A DNA stretch of 7,491 nt. It comes from Ectothiorhodospiraceae bacterium (GTDB lineage Bacteria; Pseudomonadota; Gammaproteobacteria; Nitrococcales; AK92). Below the pieces are notes generated by a model. That model worked only from the letters and a program-made list of their open reading frames with translations. It ran no database searches and was not told the DNA's origin. The DNA lies in NCBI GenBank assembly GCA_029263635.1, contig JAJUFY010000100.1:1-7491 (forward strand). The letters are read 5' to 3'. Positions 1 through 5,735 of this stretch are shown here, piece by piece. The position numbers and the translations under genes are program-made. Position 1 is the stretch's first letter, and the number at the start of each line of letters is the position of its first letter.

Positions 1-36
1 CACAGCACCTATACCGATGGGCGGGCTGAAGAGCCC

Positions 37-576
37 TCACCGCACCGCGCTCTCTAATCTCGCCGCCGCCGCCTCGGCGCCCATTGCTCGGGCGGCGGCG
101 AGCGCGTCGAGTTCGCCTGCGTCGGTCAGCGTCGGGTCGGCGCCGTGCGCCAGCAGCAGCTCGAGCACCTCGACCCGGTCGAACATCGCGGCGAACATCA
201 GGGCAGTCTTGCCGTCGGGCATGCGGGCGTCGACCTGCGCGCCATGTTCGAGCAGCAGCCGTGCGATCTCTGCATCGCCCTTGAACGCCGCGGCCGCAAG
301 CGGCGTCTGCCCGCGGTCGTTGACTAGCTCGGGGTCGCCGCCGTGGCGGAGCAGGGCCTGCACGAGCTCAGGATGGCCGTGGTAGCTCGCCAGCATGAGC
401 AGGCTGTCGCCCTTGCCGTCACGCAGGTTCGCCGGCAGCCCCATCTCCAGGAGCCGGACCACCCGTTCTGCTTCGCCGGCGCGAACGATGCGGAACAACT
501 CCTGAGCCAGAGCGTAGGTTTCGTCGTCCAGCTCGGGGCGATTGGATGATGAAGGTGTGTGTTCGCTGGTGGGCAT
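37..576 (-). CDS. Small ankyrin-repeat protein
   Basis: Encodes 179 residues made almost entirely of ankyrin repeats, a fold that mediates protein-protein contacts; the partner cannot be told from sequence. After a polar N-terminus (about residues 1-18), repeats lie at roughly 22-53, 55-86, 88-119 and 121-152, with a degenerate capping repeat at 154-179. Hallmarks include GDSLLMLASYHGHPELVQALL, GQTPLAAAAFKGDAEIARLLL and GKTALMFAAMFDRVEVLELLL, each followed by an HG(A/G)xP/V-type turn. No signal peptide or membrane segment is seen, so it is probably cytoplasmic. The ATG at 576 is chosen because a strong AAGGAGG lies 4 bases upstream (CCTCCTT on the plus strand at 581-587). The frame stays open upstream to 888, but that extension is low-complexity, cysteine-rich and overlaps the divergent acetyltransferase gene, so it is not counted. 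Family call is firm; the biological role is unknown. Confidence 0.93.
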   Translation of the reverse strand: MPTSEHTPSSSNRPELDDETYALAQELFRIVRAGEAERVVRLLEMGLPANLRDGKGDSLLMLASYHGHPELVQALLRHGGDPELVNDRGQTPLAAAAFKGDAEIARLLLEHGAQVDARMPDGKTALMFAAMFDRVEVLELLLAHGADPTLTDAGELDALAAARAMGAEAAAARLESAVR

Positions 577-743
577 ACCGCCTCCTTGGAAGAGGCTACA
601 TGGGGCGCTCACCTGCGCAGACAACACCGTGCCTGTTGGCTGGCAGCGACAGCCGCCAATGGGCCAAGGTTGGGGCAGCGATGCCGTGCAGTCCGTCCCG
701 CTGACGGCGGTGCCACTGCCGCGGCTGCAGGAGGTAGCGTGCA

Positions 744-1295
744 ATGAGCGAAGCGAAGACTGAACGCGAAAGGATGCTCGCCGGCGAGCTGTATGTGGCC
801 AATGCCCCCGACCTGGTGCGCGACCGCCAGCGGGCAAAGATCCTGTGCGAACGCTACAACCGCAGCGCCGGCAAGCCGGATGCGGCACTCTTGGCGGAAC
901 TGTTCGGAGTACCTACCGATGCCTACCTGGAGCCGCCGTTCTACTGCGATTACGGCTACAACATCCGGCTCGGGCGCGGCGTGTATGCCAACCACAACTT
1001 GGTCGTGCTGGACTGCGCGCTGGTGACGATCGGCGACAACGTCTACTTCGGCCCCAACGTCGTTGTCTCGACGGCGACTCACCCGGTTGACCCCGAACTG
1101 CGGACCTCGGGGCAGGAATTCGCGCTGCCGATCACCATCGGCCACCGGGTCTGGCTCGGTGCCAGCATCACCATCCTGCCAGGAGTCACCATCGGTGATG
1201 ACACCACCATTGGCGCCGGCAGCGTCGTCACCCGTTCGATCCCGGCCGGCTGCGTCGCTGTCGGCAACCCATGCCGGGTGGTCCGGCACTTGTAG
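744..1295 (+). CDS. maa: Maltose/sugar O-acetyltransferase (Maa/LacA/NodL family)
   Basis: Predicted to transfer an acetyl group from acetyl-CoA to a sugar hydroxyl in the cytoplasm. The 183 residues match the usual length of about 183-200 for Maa. Residues 1-60 form the N-terminal maltose-acetyltransferase domain (SEAKTERERMLAGELY, then a helical stretch with LCERYN). Residues about 65-183 form a left-handed parallel beta-helix of hexapeptide repeats, seen in ITIGHRVWLGASITILPGV, TIGDDTTIGAGSVV and the closing GNPCRVVR. The catalytic histidine is H113 in TATHPVDPELR, the same position as in E. coli Maa. An AGGAGGT at 729-735 sits 8 bases before the ATG, which fixes the start. It is divergent from the ankyrin gene and lies about 110 bases upstream of arsR, which has its own promoter, so it is probably not part of the ars operon. 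The true acceptor sugar is not known, so the symbol follows the closest family type only. Confidence 0.93.
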   Translation: MSEAKTERERMLAGELYVANAPDLVRDRQRAKILCERYNRSAGKPDAALLAELFGVPTDAYLEPPFYCDYGYNIRLGRGVYANHNLVVLDCALVTIGDNVYFGPNVVVSTATHPVDPELRTSGQEFALPITIGHRVWLGASITILPGVTIGDDTTIGAGSVVTRSIPAGCVAVGNPCRVVRHL

Positions 1296-1306
1296 GCTGC
1301 AGGCAG

Positions 1307-1353
1307 GCCCTGTCAGCAGCTGTTGGTTAGACAGGTACGGATGGGGACAGGGC
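1307..1353 (+). other. Inverted repeat between maa and arsR
   Basis: GCCCTGTC at 1307-1314 is matched perfectly by GACAGGGC at 1346-1353. An extra GACAGG copy at 1330-1335 could pair with CCTGTC (1309-1314) to form a tighter hairpin with a 15-base loop. It lies 11 bases after the maa stop and 15 bases upstream of the arsR -35 box. There is no T-run after either arm, so it is not a standard intrinsic terminator. It may be an mRNA end structure or a binding site, or chance. Confidence 0.35.
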
Positions 1354-1367
1354 TAAGAATCCGGTGC

Positions 1368-1396
1368 TTGTCTGTCGCAAAATGTTTCAATATTAT
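1368..1396 (+). promoter_or_regulatory. Predicted sigma-70 promoter of the ars operon
   Basis: TTGTCT (1368-1373) and TATTAT (1391-1396) are separated by exactly 17 bases and match the sigma-70 -35 and -10 consensus well. The stretch from about 1379 to 1404 is strikingly AT-rich for this genome. A start site 6-8 bases after the -10 box would fall at about 1402-1404, directly on the arsR ATG. Predicted from sequence only. Confidence 0.65.
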
Positions 1397-1401
1397 TAGA
1401 A
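1386..1401 (+). promoter_or_regulatory. Candidate ArsR operator overlapping the -10 box
   Basis: An imperfect AT-rich dyad, TTC-N10-GAA, spans the -10 element and ends 2 bases before the arsR start codon; AATATT at 1389-1394 is itself palindromic. ArsR/SmtB repressors are known to bind short AT-rich dyads over their own promoters, so the position fits autorepression. The symmetry is weak, so this is a candidate only. Confidence 0.35.
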
Positions 1402-1403
1402 CA

Positions 1404-1748
1404 ATGGAAACAAAAGCCGCCGTTGCTGCGCTAGCCGCGCTTGCCCATCACTCCCGCCTCTCTGTCTTCCGCCAGCTGGTCGAGGCGGGGCCGGATGGTT
1501 TGCCGGCCGGCCAGATTAGCGAACGACTCGGTCTGGCGCCTAGTTCACTGTCATTTCACCTGAAGGAGCTCAGCCGCGCAGGGTTGGTGAGCTCCCGGCA
1601 ACAGGGCCGTTTCATTATCTATTCCGCCAATTTCGCAGCCATGAATGCCCTGCTCGGCTTTCTGACGGAGAACTGCTGCGGCGGAGCCCCCTGCGCGCCG
1701 GCAGTGCCTGGCTGCGCAGCAGATGCCACCGAACCTGCCAGTAACTAG
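1404..1748 (+). CDS. arsR: ArsR family arsenic-responsive repressor
   Basis: Encodes a 114-residue winged-helix repressor expected to bind the ars promoter and release it on binding As(III). The DNA-binding helix-turn-helix is about residues 35-60 (GQISERLGLAPSSLSFHLKEL) and the wing about 62-75 (VSSRQQGRFIIYS). The protein lacks the ELCVCDL-type site of E. coli ArsR. Its only cysteines are C91, C92, C97 and C104 near the C-terminus (ENCCGGAPC and GC), resembling the C-terminal triad described for Acidithiobacillus ferrooxidans ArsR. The ATG at 1404 is chosen because the family begins just there. An upstream in-frame ATG at 1323 would place the promoter inside the gene. No Shine-Dalgarno precedes 1404, which fits a leaderless start. 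It is the first gene of arsR-arsC-acr3-arsH, and its stop codon overlaps the arsC ribosome binding site. Confidence 0.95.
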   Translation: METKAAVAALAALAHHSRLSVFRQLVEAGPDGLPAGQISERLGLAPSSLSFHLKELSRAGLVSSRQQGRFIIYSANFAAMNALLGFLTENCCGGAPCAPAVPGCAADATEPASN

Positions 1749-1757
1749 GAGCGTACG

Positions 1758-2195
1758 ATGCCGTCCAGGCTCAAGATTCTCTTTCTTTGCACCGGCAATG
1801 CCTGCCGCAGCCAAATGAGCGAAGGCTGGGCGCGGCATCTCAAGGGCAGCCTCATCGACGCGTACTCGGCCGGGGTGGCGCCGCATGGGGTCGATCCGCG
1901 CGCGGTGCAGGTTATGGCCGAGGCCGGTGTCGACATCTCCGGTCACACCTCCAAGCATCTGGATACGCTGCTCGACGTGCCGTTCGACTACGTGGTCACC
2001 GTCTGCGACAACGCCGCTGAGAGCTGTCCGATCTTCCCCGGGCGGGTGGCGAAGGTGCACCGCAGCTTCCAGGATCCGCCGCAACTGGCCAGAGGTGCGG
2101 CAACGGAGGAGGAGGCGTTGGCGCACTACCGCCGAGTGCGCGACGAGATCCGCGCCTTCATCGAAACTCTGCCGGGCGCCCTCTCGCAGAGCTGA
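1758..2195 (+). CDS. arsC: Arsenate reductase, thioredoxin-coupled LMW-PTP type
   Basis: Reduces arsenate to arsenite in the cytoplasm using a three-cysteine relay regenerated by thioredoxin. The 145 residues have the low-molecular-weight phosphatase fold. The P-loop CTGNACRS gives the CX5R motif with nucleophile C11 and R17. C83 and C90 (VCDNAAESC) are the resolving pair, spaced as C10/C82/C89 in the S. aureus pI258 enzyme. SFQDPP (about 103-108) supplies the general-acid aspartate D106. This is unrelated to the glutaredoxin-type ArsC of E. coli plasmids. An AGGAG at 1747-1751 overlaps the arsR stop and lies 6 bases before the ATG, so the gene is co-transcribed with arsR. Its product is the substrate of Acr3, encoded 36 bases downstream. 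Confidence 0.97.
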   Translation: MPSRLKILFLCTGNACRSQMSEGWARHLKGSLIDAYSAGVAPHGVDPRAVQVMAEAGVDISGHTSKHLDTLLDVPFDYVVTVCDNAAESCPIFPGRVAKVHRSFQDPPQLARGAATEEEALAHYRRVRDEIRAFIETLPGALSQS

Positions 2196-2231
2196 CCGGT
2201 TTCACCCACTGAATCCACCAAGTTGCACAAC

Positions 2232-3329
2232 ATGAACAGCGAATTCAGCCAAGCCGCAGCCGCGGCAGTCGATGCGCCCAACGTCAAAGAAGGGATGGGG
2301 CTATTCGAGCGCTACCTGACCGTCTGGGTGGCGCTCGCGATCATGGCGGGTGTGGCCATCGGCCAGTTCATACCCGCCGTGCCGGCCACGCTGGCGCGCT
2401 TAGAGTACGCGCAGGTTTCCATCCCGGTTGCCATTCTGATCTGGGCGATGATCTTTCCGATGATGGTGCAGATCGACTTCGGCACCATTCTCGGTGTTCG
2501 CCGCCAGCCGAAGGGGCTGGTGATCACGACCGCCGTGAACTGGCTGATCAAGCCCTTCACCATGTTCCTGATTGCCTGGTTCTTCTTCTTCGTGGTGTTC
2601 GCGCCGCTGATTCCGGAAGGATTGGCGCGGGAGTATCTGGCCGGTGCGATTCTGCTGGGGGCGGCGCCGTGCACGGCCATGGTCTTCGTCTGGAGCTATC
2701 TGACACGCGGGGATGCTGCCTACACGGTGGTGCAGGTGGCGGTGAACGACCTGATCATGCTGTTCGCCTTCGCGCCGATCGTGGTGCTGCTGCTGGGCAT
2801 CAGCGATATCGCGGTACCTTGGGACACGGTGGCGCTGTCGGTGCTCCTCTACATCGTCATTCCGCTGGCTGCAGGGTGGATCACCCGCGTCCGTCTGATC
2901 CGCCGCAAGGGCGTGGCGTGGTTCGAGTCGGTGTTTATAAAGCGTATCGGCGCCGTCACCCCGACAGGCCTCATTCTGACACTCATTCTGCTGTTCGCCT
3001 TTCAGGGCAAGGTGATTCTCGAGAACCCGCTGCATATCGTCTTGATCGCGGTGCCGCTAATCGTGCAGACCGTCGTCATCTTCGCCATCGCCTACGGCTG
3101 GGCCAAGGCGTGGCGCGTGCCGCACAGTGTTGCCGCACCGGCAGGCATGATTGGCGCCAGCAACTTCTTCGAGCTGGCCGTAGCCGCGGCCATCGCGCTG
3201 TTTGGTCTGCAATCGGGCGCCGCGCTGGCAACGGTGGTCGGCGTGCTGGTGGAAGTACCCGTGATGCTTGCCCTGGTGCGCTACGCCAACCGCACCCGGC
3301 ATTACTTCCCCGAAACAGCCCCAGTCTGA
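2232..3329 (+). CDS. acr3: Arsenite efflux permease Acr3
   Basis: An inner-membrane carrier that exports arsenite, probably driven by the proton motive force. The 365 residues show about ten hydrophobic segments, from YLTVWVALAIMAGVAIGQFI to the C-terminal LATVVGVLVEVPVMLALV. Diagnostic family features are the cysteine in GAAPCTAMVFVWSYLTRGD (C147 from this start), shown in other Acr3 proteins to be essential, the GASNFFELAVAAAIALFG segment, and the conserved glutamate in VLVEVPVMLA (E341). It belongs to the BART/bile acid transporter superfamily and is unrelated to the ArsB antiporter, though often labelled arsB. The start is uncertain: ATG 2232 is preferred, and TTG 2223 is in frame 9 bases earlier. 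Neither has a clear Shine-Dalgarno. It follows arsC by 36 bases. Confidence 0.96.
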   Translation: MNSEFSQAAAAAVDAPNVKEGMGLFERYLTVWVALAIMAGVAIGQFIPAVPATLARLEYAQVSIPVAILIWAMIFPMMVQIDFGTILGVRRQPKGLVITTAVNWLIKPFTMFLIAWFFFFVVFAPLIPEGLAREYLAGAILLGAAPCTAMVFVWSYLTRGDAAYTVVQVAVNDLIMLFAFAPIVVLLLGISDIAVPWDTVALSVLLYIVIPLAAGWITRVRLIRRKGVAWFESVFIKRIGAVTPTGLILTLILLFAFQGKVILENPLHIVLIAVPLIVQTVVIFAIAYGWAKAWRVPHSVAAPAGMIGASNFFELAVAAAIALFGLQSGAALATVVGVLVEVPVMLALVRYANRTRHYFPETAPV

Positions 3330-3614
3330 CATGGCCTCGACCAGGAGGCTGAGCTTCGGTCCTGGCGTCGCTGCGCGTGGCGGTGCTCTGGCGCTGCGAC
3401 ACAGTCCGCGCCATGGCGGTTGCGGCGGTGCCGGTGGCCGAGGCGAGGGCGCTAGGCAATGCCGTGGCGTACGCCGCGCAGGAGCAGGATGGGGCCTCGG
3501 TCTCTGCCGAAGCGGCTGTCCGCTGGCGACATGCCTGGAGGGGGCACACTGCTCCCTGGCAACCAGAGGGGATTCCAGAAAGCAAGGTCCTTTGAAAAGA
3601 AGCGGAGAGAAGTC
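3330..3614 (+). other. Unexplained gap between acr3 and arsH
   Basis: These 285 bases separate two genes expected to share a transcript, and no known gene is recognised here. A hairpin-capable repeat CCAGGA (3341-3346)/TCCTGG (3360-3365) lies just after the acr3 stop. Two plus-strand open frames exist. One runs from ATG 3331, one base after the acr3 stop, to a TGA at 3616-3618 that overlaps the arsH ATG; its Gly/Arg/Cys-rich, rare-codon composition (AGG, CGA, GGA, AGA) looks non-coding. The other (GTG 3377 to 3595, 72 residues, beginning VAVLWRCDTVRAMAVAAV) has more natural GC-ending codons but no ribosome binding site and no family I recognise. It could be a decayed gene remnant or long spacer. 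No convincing arsH promoter is visible. Confidence 0.4.
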
Positions 3615-4364
3615 ATGAGCCTGCGTGAGGTGCCCGATCCCGATTTTCTGCCGAATCTGGATCCACGCCACGTGAAGATCGCAACCCCGGCAGACTTCGG
3701 TACAAAGCAGCCTGCCACGCATCCGCCTCGCATGCTGCTCTTGTATGGCTCGCTGCGTGAGCGCTCCTATAGCCGATTGCTCGTCGAGGAAGCGGCCCGG
3801 TTGCTGCGCCGCTTCGGTGCCGAGACACGCATCTTCGATCCGCGTGGCCTGCCGCTGCCGGATGCCACCGAAGCCGACCATCCCAAGGTGCAGGAGCTGC
3901 GCGAGTTGTCGCTGTGGTCGGAGGGGCAGGTCTGGTGCAGTCCCGAGCGGCACGGCAACATCACCGGCGTGTTCAAGAGCCAGCTCGACTGGATTCCCCT
4001 GAGTACCGGCAGCGTACGGCCGACCCAGGGCCGCACACTGGCAGTGATGCAGGTCTGCGGTGGCTCGCAGTCATTCAACGCGGTCAACGCGCTGCGCGTG
4101 CTCGGCCGCTGGATGCGCATGATCACGATTCCAAACCAGTCATCAGTGCCCAAAGCGTTCCAGGAATTCGACGAGGCTGGACGCATGAAGCCGTCCCCGT
4201 ACTATGACCGGGTGGTCGATGTCATGGAGGAGTTGGTGAAATTCACACTGCTGACGCGTGGGCATGCGGCCAGCCTCACCGACCGCTACAGCGAGCGTCG
4301 CGCCAATGCGGTGGCTGCTCATCAGGTTGAGCGATTGGTCGACGCGGCCACGCAGACTCGCTGA
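3615..4364 (+). CDS. arsH: ArsH, NADPH-dependent FMN organoarsenical oxidase
   Basis: ArsH flavoproteins use FMN and NADPH; characterised members oxidise trivalent methylated or aromatic arsenicals to less toxic pentavalent forms and can reduce oxygen or quinones. The 249 residues match the family length. The flavodoxin-like domain starts with LLLYGSLRERSYS (about 41-53), whose GSLRxxSxS loop binds FMN phosphate. CSPERHGNITGVFKSQLDWI (about 108-127) and VCGGSQSFNAVNALRVLGRW (about 147-166) are strong ArsH signatures. The charged N-terminal extension (PDPDFLPNLDPRHV) is also typical. ATG 3615 is chosen because it matches family N-termini and has GGAGAG just upstream (3604-3609). The frame is open to 3459 but that part is unrelated low-complexity sequence. 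It sits in the ars cluster, separated from acr3 by 285 bases, and faces the convergent GNAT gene. Confidence 0.96.
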   Translation: MSLREVPDPDFLPNLDPRHVKIATPADFGTKQPATHPPRMLLLYGSLRERSYSRLLVEEAARLLRRFGAETRIFDPRGLPLPDATEADHPKVQELRELSLWSEGQVWCSPERHGNITGVFKSQLDWIPLSTGSVRPTQGRTLAVMQVCGGSQSFNAVNALRVLGRWMRMITIPNQSSVPKAFQEFDEAGRMKPSPYYDRVVDVMEELVKFTLLTRGHAASLTDRYSERRANAVAAHQVERLVDAATQTR

Positions 4365-4415
4365 GCCGTAGCGGCCCGGGACGAGGCCCCATTTCCCGAT
4401 GGCGCCTGTGGCTGA

Positions 4416-4955
4416 TCAGGACGCGGTGGGAGCCTGCCGCAGCGCGGCCATCGGCGGGTATTGCACGACGCCACGCAGCCCTCCCAGCATGGCGGGCCGG
4501 ATCGCCGTGACTAGCAGCGGGTGGGGAGATGTGTCGTGGTGGAAGCGGAGCCCGAGCGGTTCTGCCAGCCGGAAGCCGAAGCGCTGGTAGAAGGCCGGCT
4601 CGCCGACCACGAACAGCAGCTCGATCGCCGCGATGCGGCAGGCGTCGATACCGACCTGCAGCAGCCGTGAGCCGATGCCCTGGCGTTGCCGCTCCGGGTG
4701 CACGGCCATTGGGCCGATCCCCATCGCTAGCCGCTGGTGCGAGCCGTCGATCTGTGCGGGCGTGAACAGGATGTGCCCCACCAGCTGCTGGTCCGCCATC
4801 GCAACCAGCGAGACCAGCGGCTTGACGACCGGACGCAGGCGCTCGACCAGCTGTGCTTCCGTGGGACGCTGGAAAGTGCGCAGATTCAGCTCGAAGACGG
4901 CAGGGTGGTCGTCCGGCCGCTCGGGGCGGACCTGGATGTTGCGCGAGCGTGTCAT
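4416..4955 (-). CDS. GNAT family N-acetyltransferase (YhbS-like)
   Basis: A predicted cytoplasmic acetyl-CoA-dependent N-acetyltransferase of 179 residues. The fold begins with IQVRPERPDDHPAVFEL (about 7-23). The central strand GIGPMAVHPERQRQGIGSRLL (about 79-99) contains the acetyl-CoA pyrophosphate-binding loop QRQGIG (Q/RxxGxG/A type). It is followed by LLFVVGEPAFYQRFGFRLAE (about 113-132), typical of the YhbS/COG3153 branch. The substrate is not predictable; members act on amines of small molecules or proteins. The ATG at 4955 is the only start that keeps the first strand, though no clear Shine-Dalgarno precedes it. It ends 51 bases from arsH in a tail-to-tail arrangement, so it is unlikely to be part of the arsenic operon. 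Upstream, 203 bases with only weak repeats separate it from the CBS gene. Confidence 0.92.
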   Translation of the reverse strand: MTRSRNIQVRPERPDDHPAVFELNLRTFQRPTEAQLVERLRPVVKPLVSLVAMADQQLVGHILFTPAQIDGSHQRLAMGIGPMAVHPERQRQGIGSRLLQVGIDACRIAAIELLFVVGEPAFYQRFGFRLAEPLGLRFHHDTSPHPLLVTAIRPAMLGGLRGVVQYPPMAALRQAPTAS

Positions 4956-5141
4956 AGGCGGTTTAGCCGGCTGGGTTAGTTATTGTTATGCCCAGCATCA
5001 TGGTTCGCGCGAGTCGCCGGCGCAAGTGGCTTTTCTGCCGGCAGGCGCGATCCTGCATTGGCTGCCCGGGCGCGCCAATGAACCGTCAGGCGCAGGCGGC
5101 AGATCGCCGGCCGTGTGCTATCCGGAGTGGTTGGTCAGCCG

Positions 5142-5156
5142 GCCGCCTCACGCGGC
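5142..5156 (-). other. Short stem-loop just after the CBS gene stop
   Basis: GCCGC (5142-5146) and GCGGC (5152-5156) form a 5-bp GC stem with a 5-base loop, 2 bases beyond the CBS gene's stop codon on the minus strand. There is no T-run, so it is at best a weak terminator or mRNA 3'-end structure. Confidence 0.25.
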
Positions 5157-5158
5157 AG

Positions 5159-5578
5159 TCACGGTGCGGGCGTGCCGCCCGTGCGAATGATCTCGATCAG
5201 CGCATTCAGGGCGTCGGTGGCCGTGAAGATGCCCAGAAACTTGCCCTCTTCATCATTGATGAGCACGCTGCCGATTTTCTGCTCGGCCATGGCGAATGCC
5301 ACCTCGTCCAGGGGCGTTGCGGCACTCATTGCCACCGGCTCGGCGGCCATCAGGTCGGCAGCCCGTACCTGGATCTTCTCCGCCGTGGGCAGCCCCAGGG
5401 CCAGGCGCACATCGCGGTCGCTGACCACGCCGACCACTGTCTCGCCGCGCACGATCGGAAGATGGCGGATGCCATGTTGCTCCATCAGGCTCCGCAGCTC
5501 GTCGATGGCCATGTCCTCGGTGGCAGTGATCGGGTCGGGCGTGGTGAACTCCTCTACGGGCACGCGAAACGGCAGCAT
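5159..5578 (-). CDS. Two-CBS-domain protein
   Basis: A 139-residue stand-alone pair of CBS domains (Bateman module). Such modules usually bind adenosine nucleotides (AMP, ATP or SAM) and act as energy or ligand sensors for a partner. CBS1 is about residues 8-63, with GIRHLPIVRGETVVGVVSDR (about 36-55) followed by DV; CBS2 is about 74-133, with IGSVLINDEEGKFLGIFTAT (about 102-121) followed by DAL. The (S/T)xxD phosphate-binding pattern is visible as SDRD and TATD. No membrane segment or catalytic domain is attached, so it must act through another protein that is not identifiable here. The start at 5578 is well supported by AGGAGG 6 bases upstream (CCTCCT at 5585-5590). Together with the separate candidate promoter, this suggests it is transcribed on its own. 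Confidence 0.94.
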   Translation of the reverse strand: MLPFRVPVEEFTTPDPITATEDMAIDELRSLMEQHGIRHLPIVRGETVVGVVSDRDVRLALGLPTAEKIQVRAADLMAAEPVAMSAATPLDEVAFAMAEQKIGSVLINDEEGKFLGIFTATDALNALIEIIRTGGTPAP

Positions 5579-5608
5579 GGCAAGCCTCCTGTGTACGTCC
5601 GCAGGACT

Positions 5609-5637
5609 TGGATAGGGTAGCGCGGCGGCCCAGGCAA
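5609..5637 (-). promoter_or_regulatory. Possible promoter of the CBS-domain gene
   Basis: Read on the minus strand, TTGCCT (5637-5632) and TATCCA (5614-5609) are separated by 17 bases. They match the sigma-70 -35 at four of six positions and the -10 at three of six. A start near 5602 would leave a leader of about 24 bases carrying the AGGAGG site. The match is modest and could be chance. Confidence 0.28.
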
Positions 5638-5660
5638 GTGTCGGCGGCCGGTACGCTTCA

Positions 5661-5723
5661 TAAGGCCGGCGTCTTGCTCCGCCTTACCGTCATTGCGAGC
5701 GGTAAGCGAAGCAATCTCGAGAC
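5661..5723. repeat. REP-like structured intergenic repeat
   Basis: This stretch contains GTCATTGCGAG (5689-5699) followed by GCGAAGCAATC (5706-5716), resembling, from memory, a dispersed intergenic repeat with a GTCATTGCGAG...GAAGCAATC core seen in many bacterial genomes. Three inverted repeats overlap: TAAGGC (5661-5666)/GCCTTA (5681-5686), CTTACCG (5683-5689)/CGGTAAG (5700-5706), and ATTGC (5692-5696)/GCAAT (5711-5715). The segment 5681-5689 can pair either way, so the hairpins are mutually exclusive. It lies between the His-rich gene's end and the CBS gene's start, and could end or stabilise the His-rich transcript. Only one copy is in the window, so the repeat status rests on resemblance. 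Confidence 0.5.
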
Positions 5724-5735
5724 GACGACGTGCCG

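Noticed and set aside
577..888. Extension of the ankyrin gene to an ATG at 888 (283 residues)
   Set aside because: The added part is low-complexity and cysteine-rich, overlaps the divergent acetyltransferase gene, and bypasses the strong AAGGAGG right before ATG 576.
609..1289. Long minus-strand frame opposite the acetyltransferase gene
   Set aside because: It is the antisense of a gene with clear family motifs, and its composition (D/R/Q/G-rich, no domain) is typical of a shadow frame in GC-rich DNA.
2400..3953. Long minus-strand frames opposite acr3 and arsH
   Set aside because: They are histidine/arginine/glutamine-rich antisense translations without domains or ribosome binding sites, while the plus strand encodes well-recognised proteins.
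1404..4364. The ars cluster as a newly acquired resistance island
   Set aside because: No transposase, integrase, direct repeats or tRNA site is seen, and GC content and codon use look like the flanks. Transfer cannot be shown from this window.
4970..4996. GCTGGG/CCCAGC inverted repeat upstream of the GNAT gene
   Set aside because: Only 6-base arms with a 15-base loop and no promoter context; weak enough to be chance.
4988..5620. Plus-strand frame of about 210 residues across the CBS gene
   Set aside because: Mostly antisense to the CBS gene, has no domain, and crosses the AGGAGG site of that gene. The 203-base spacer part (4956-5158) shows no coding signal.
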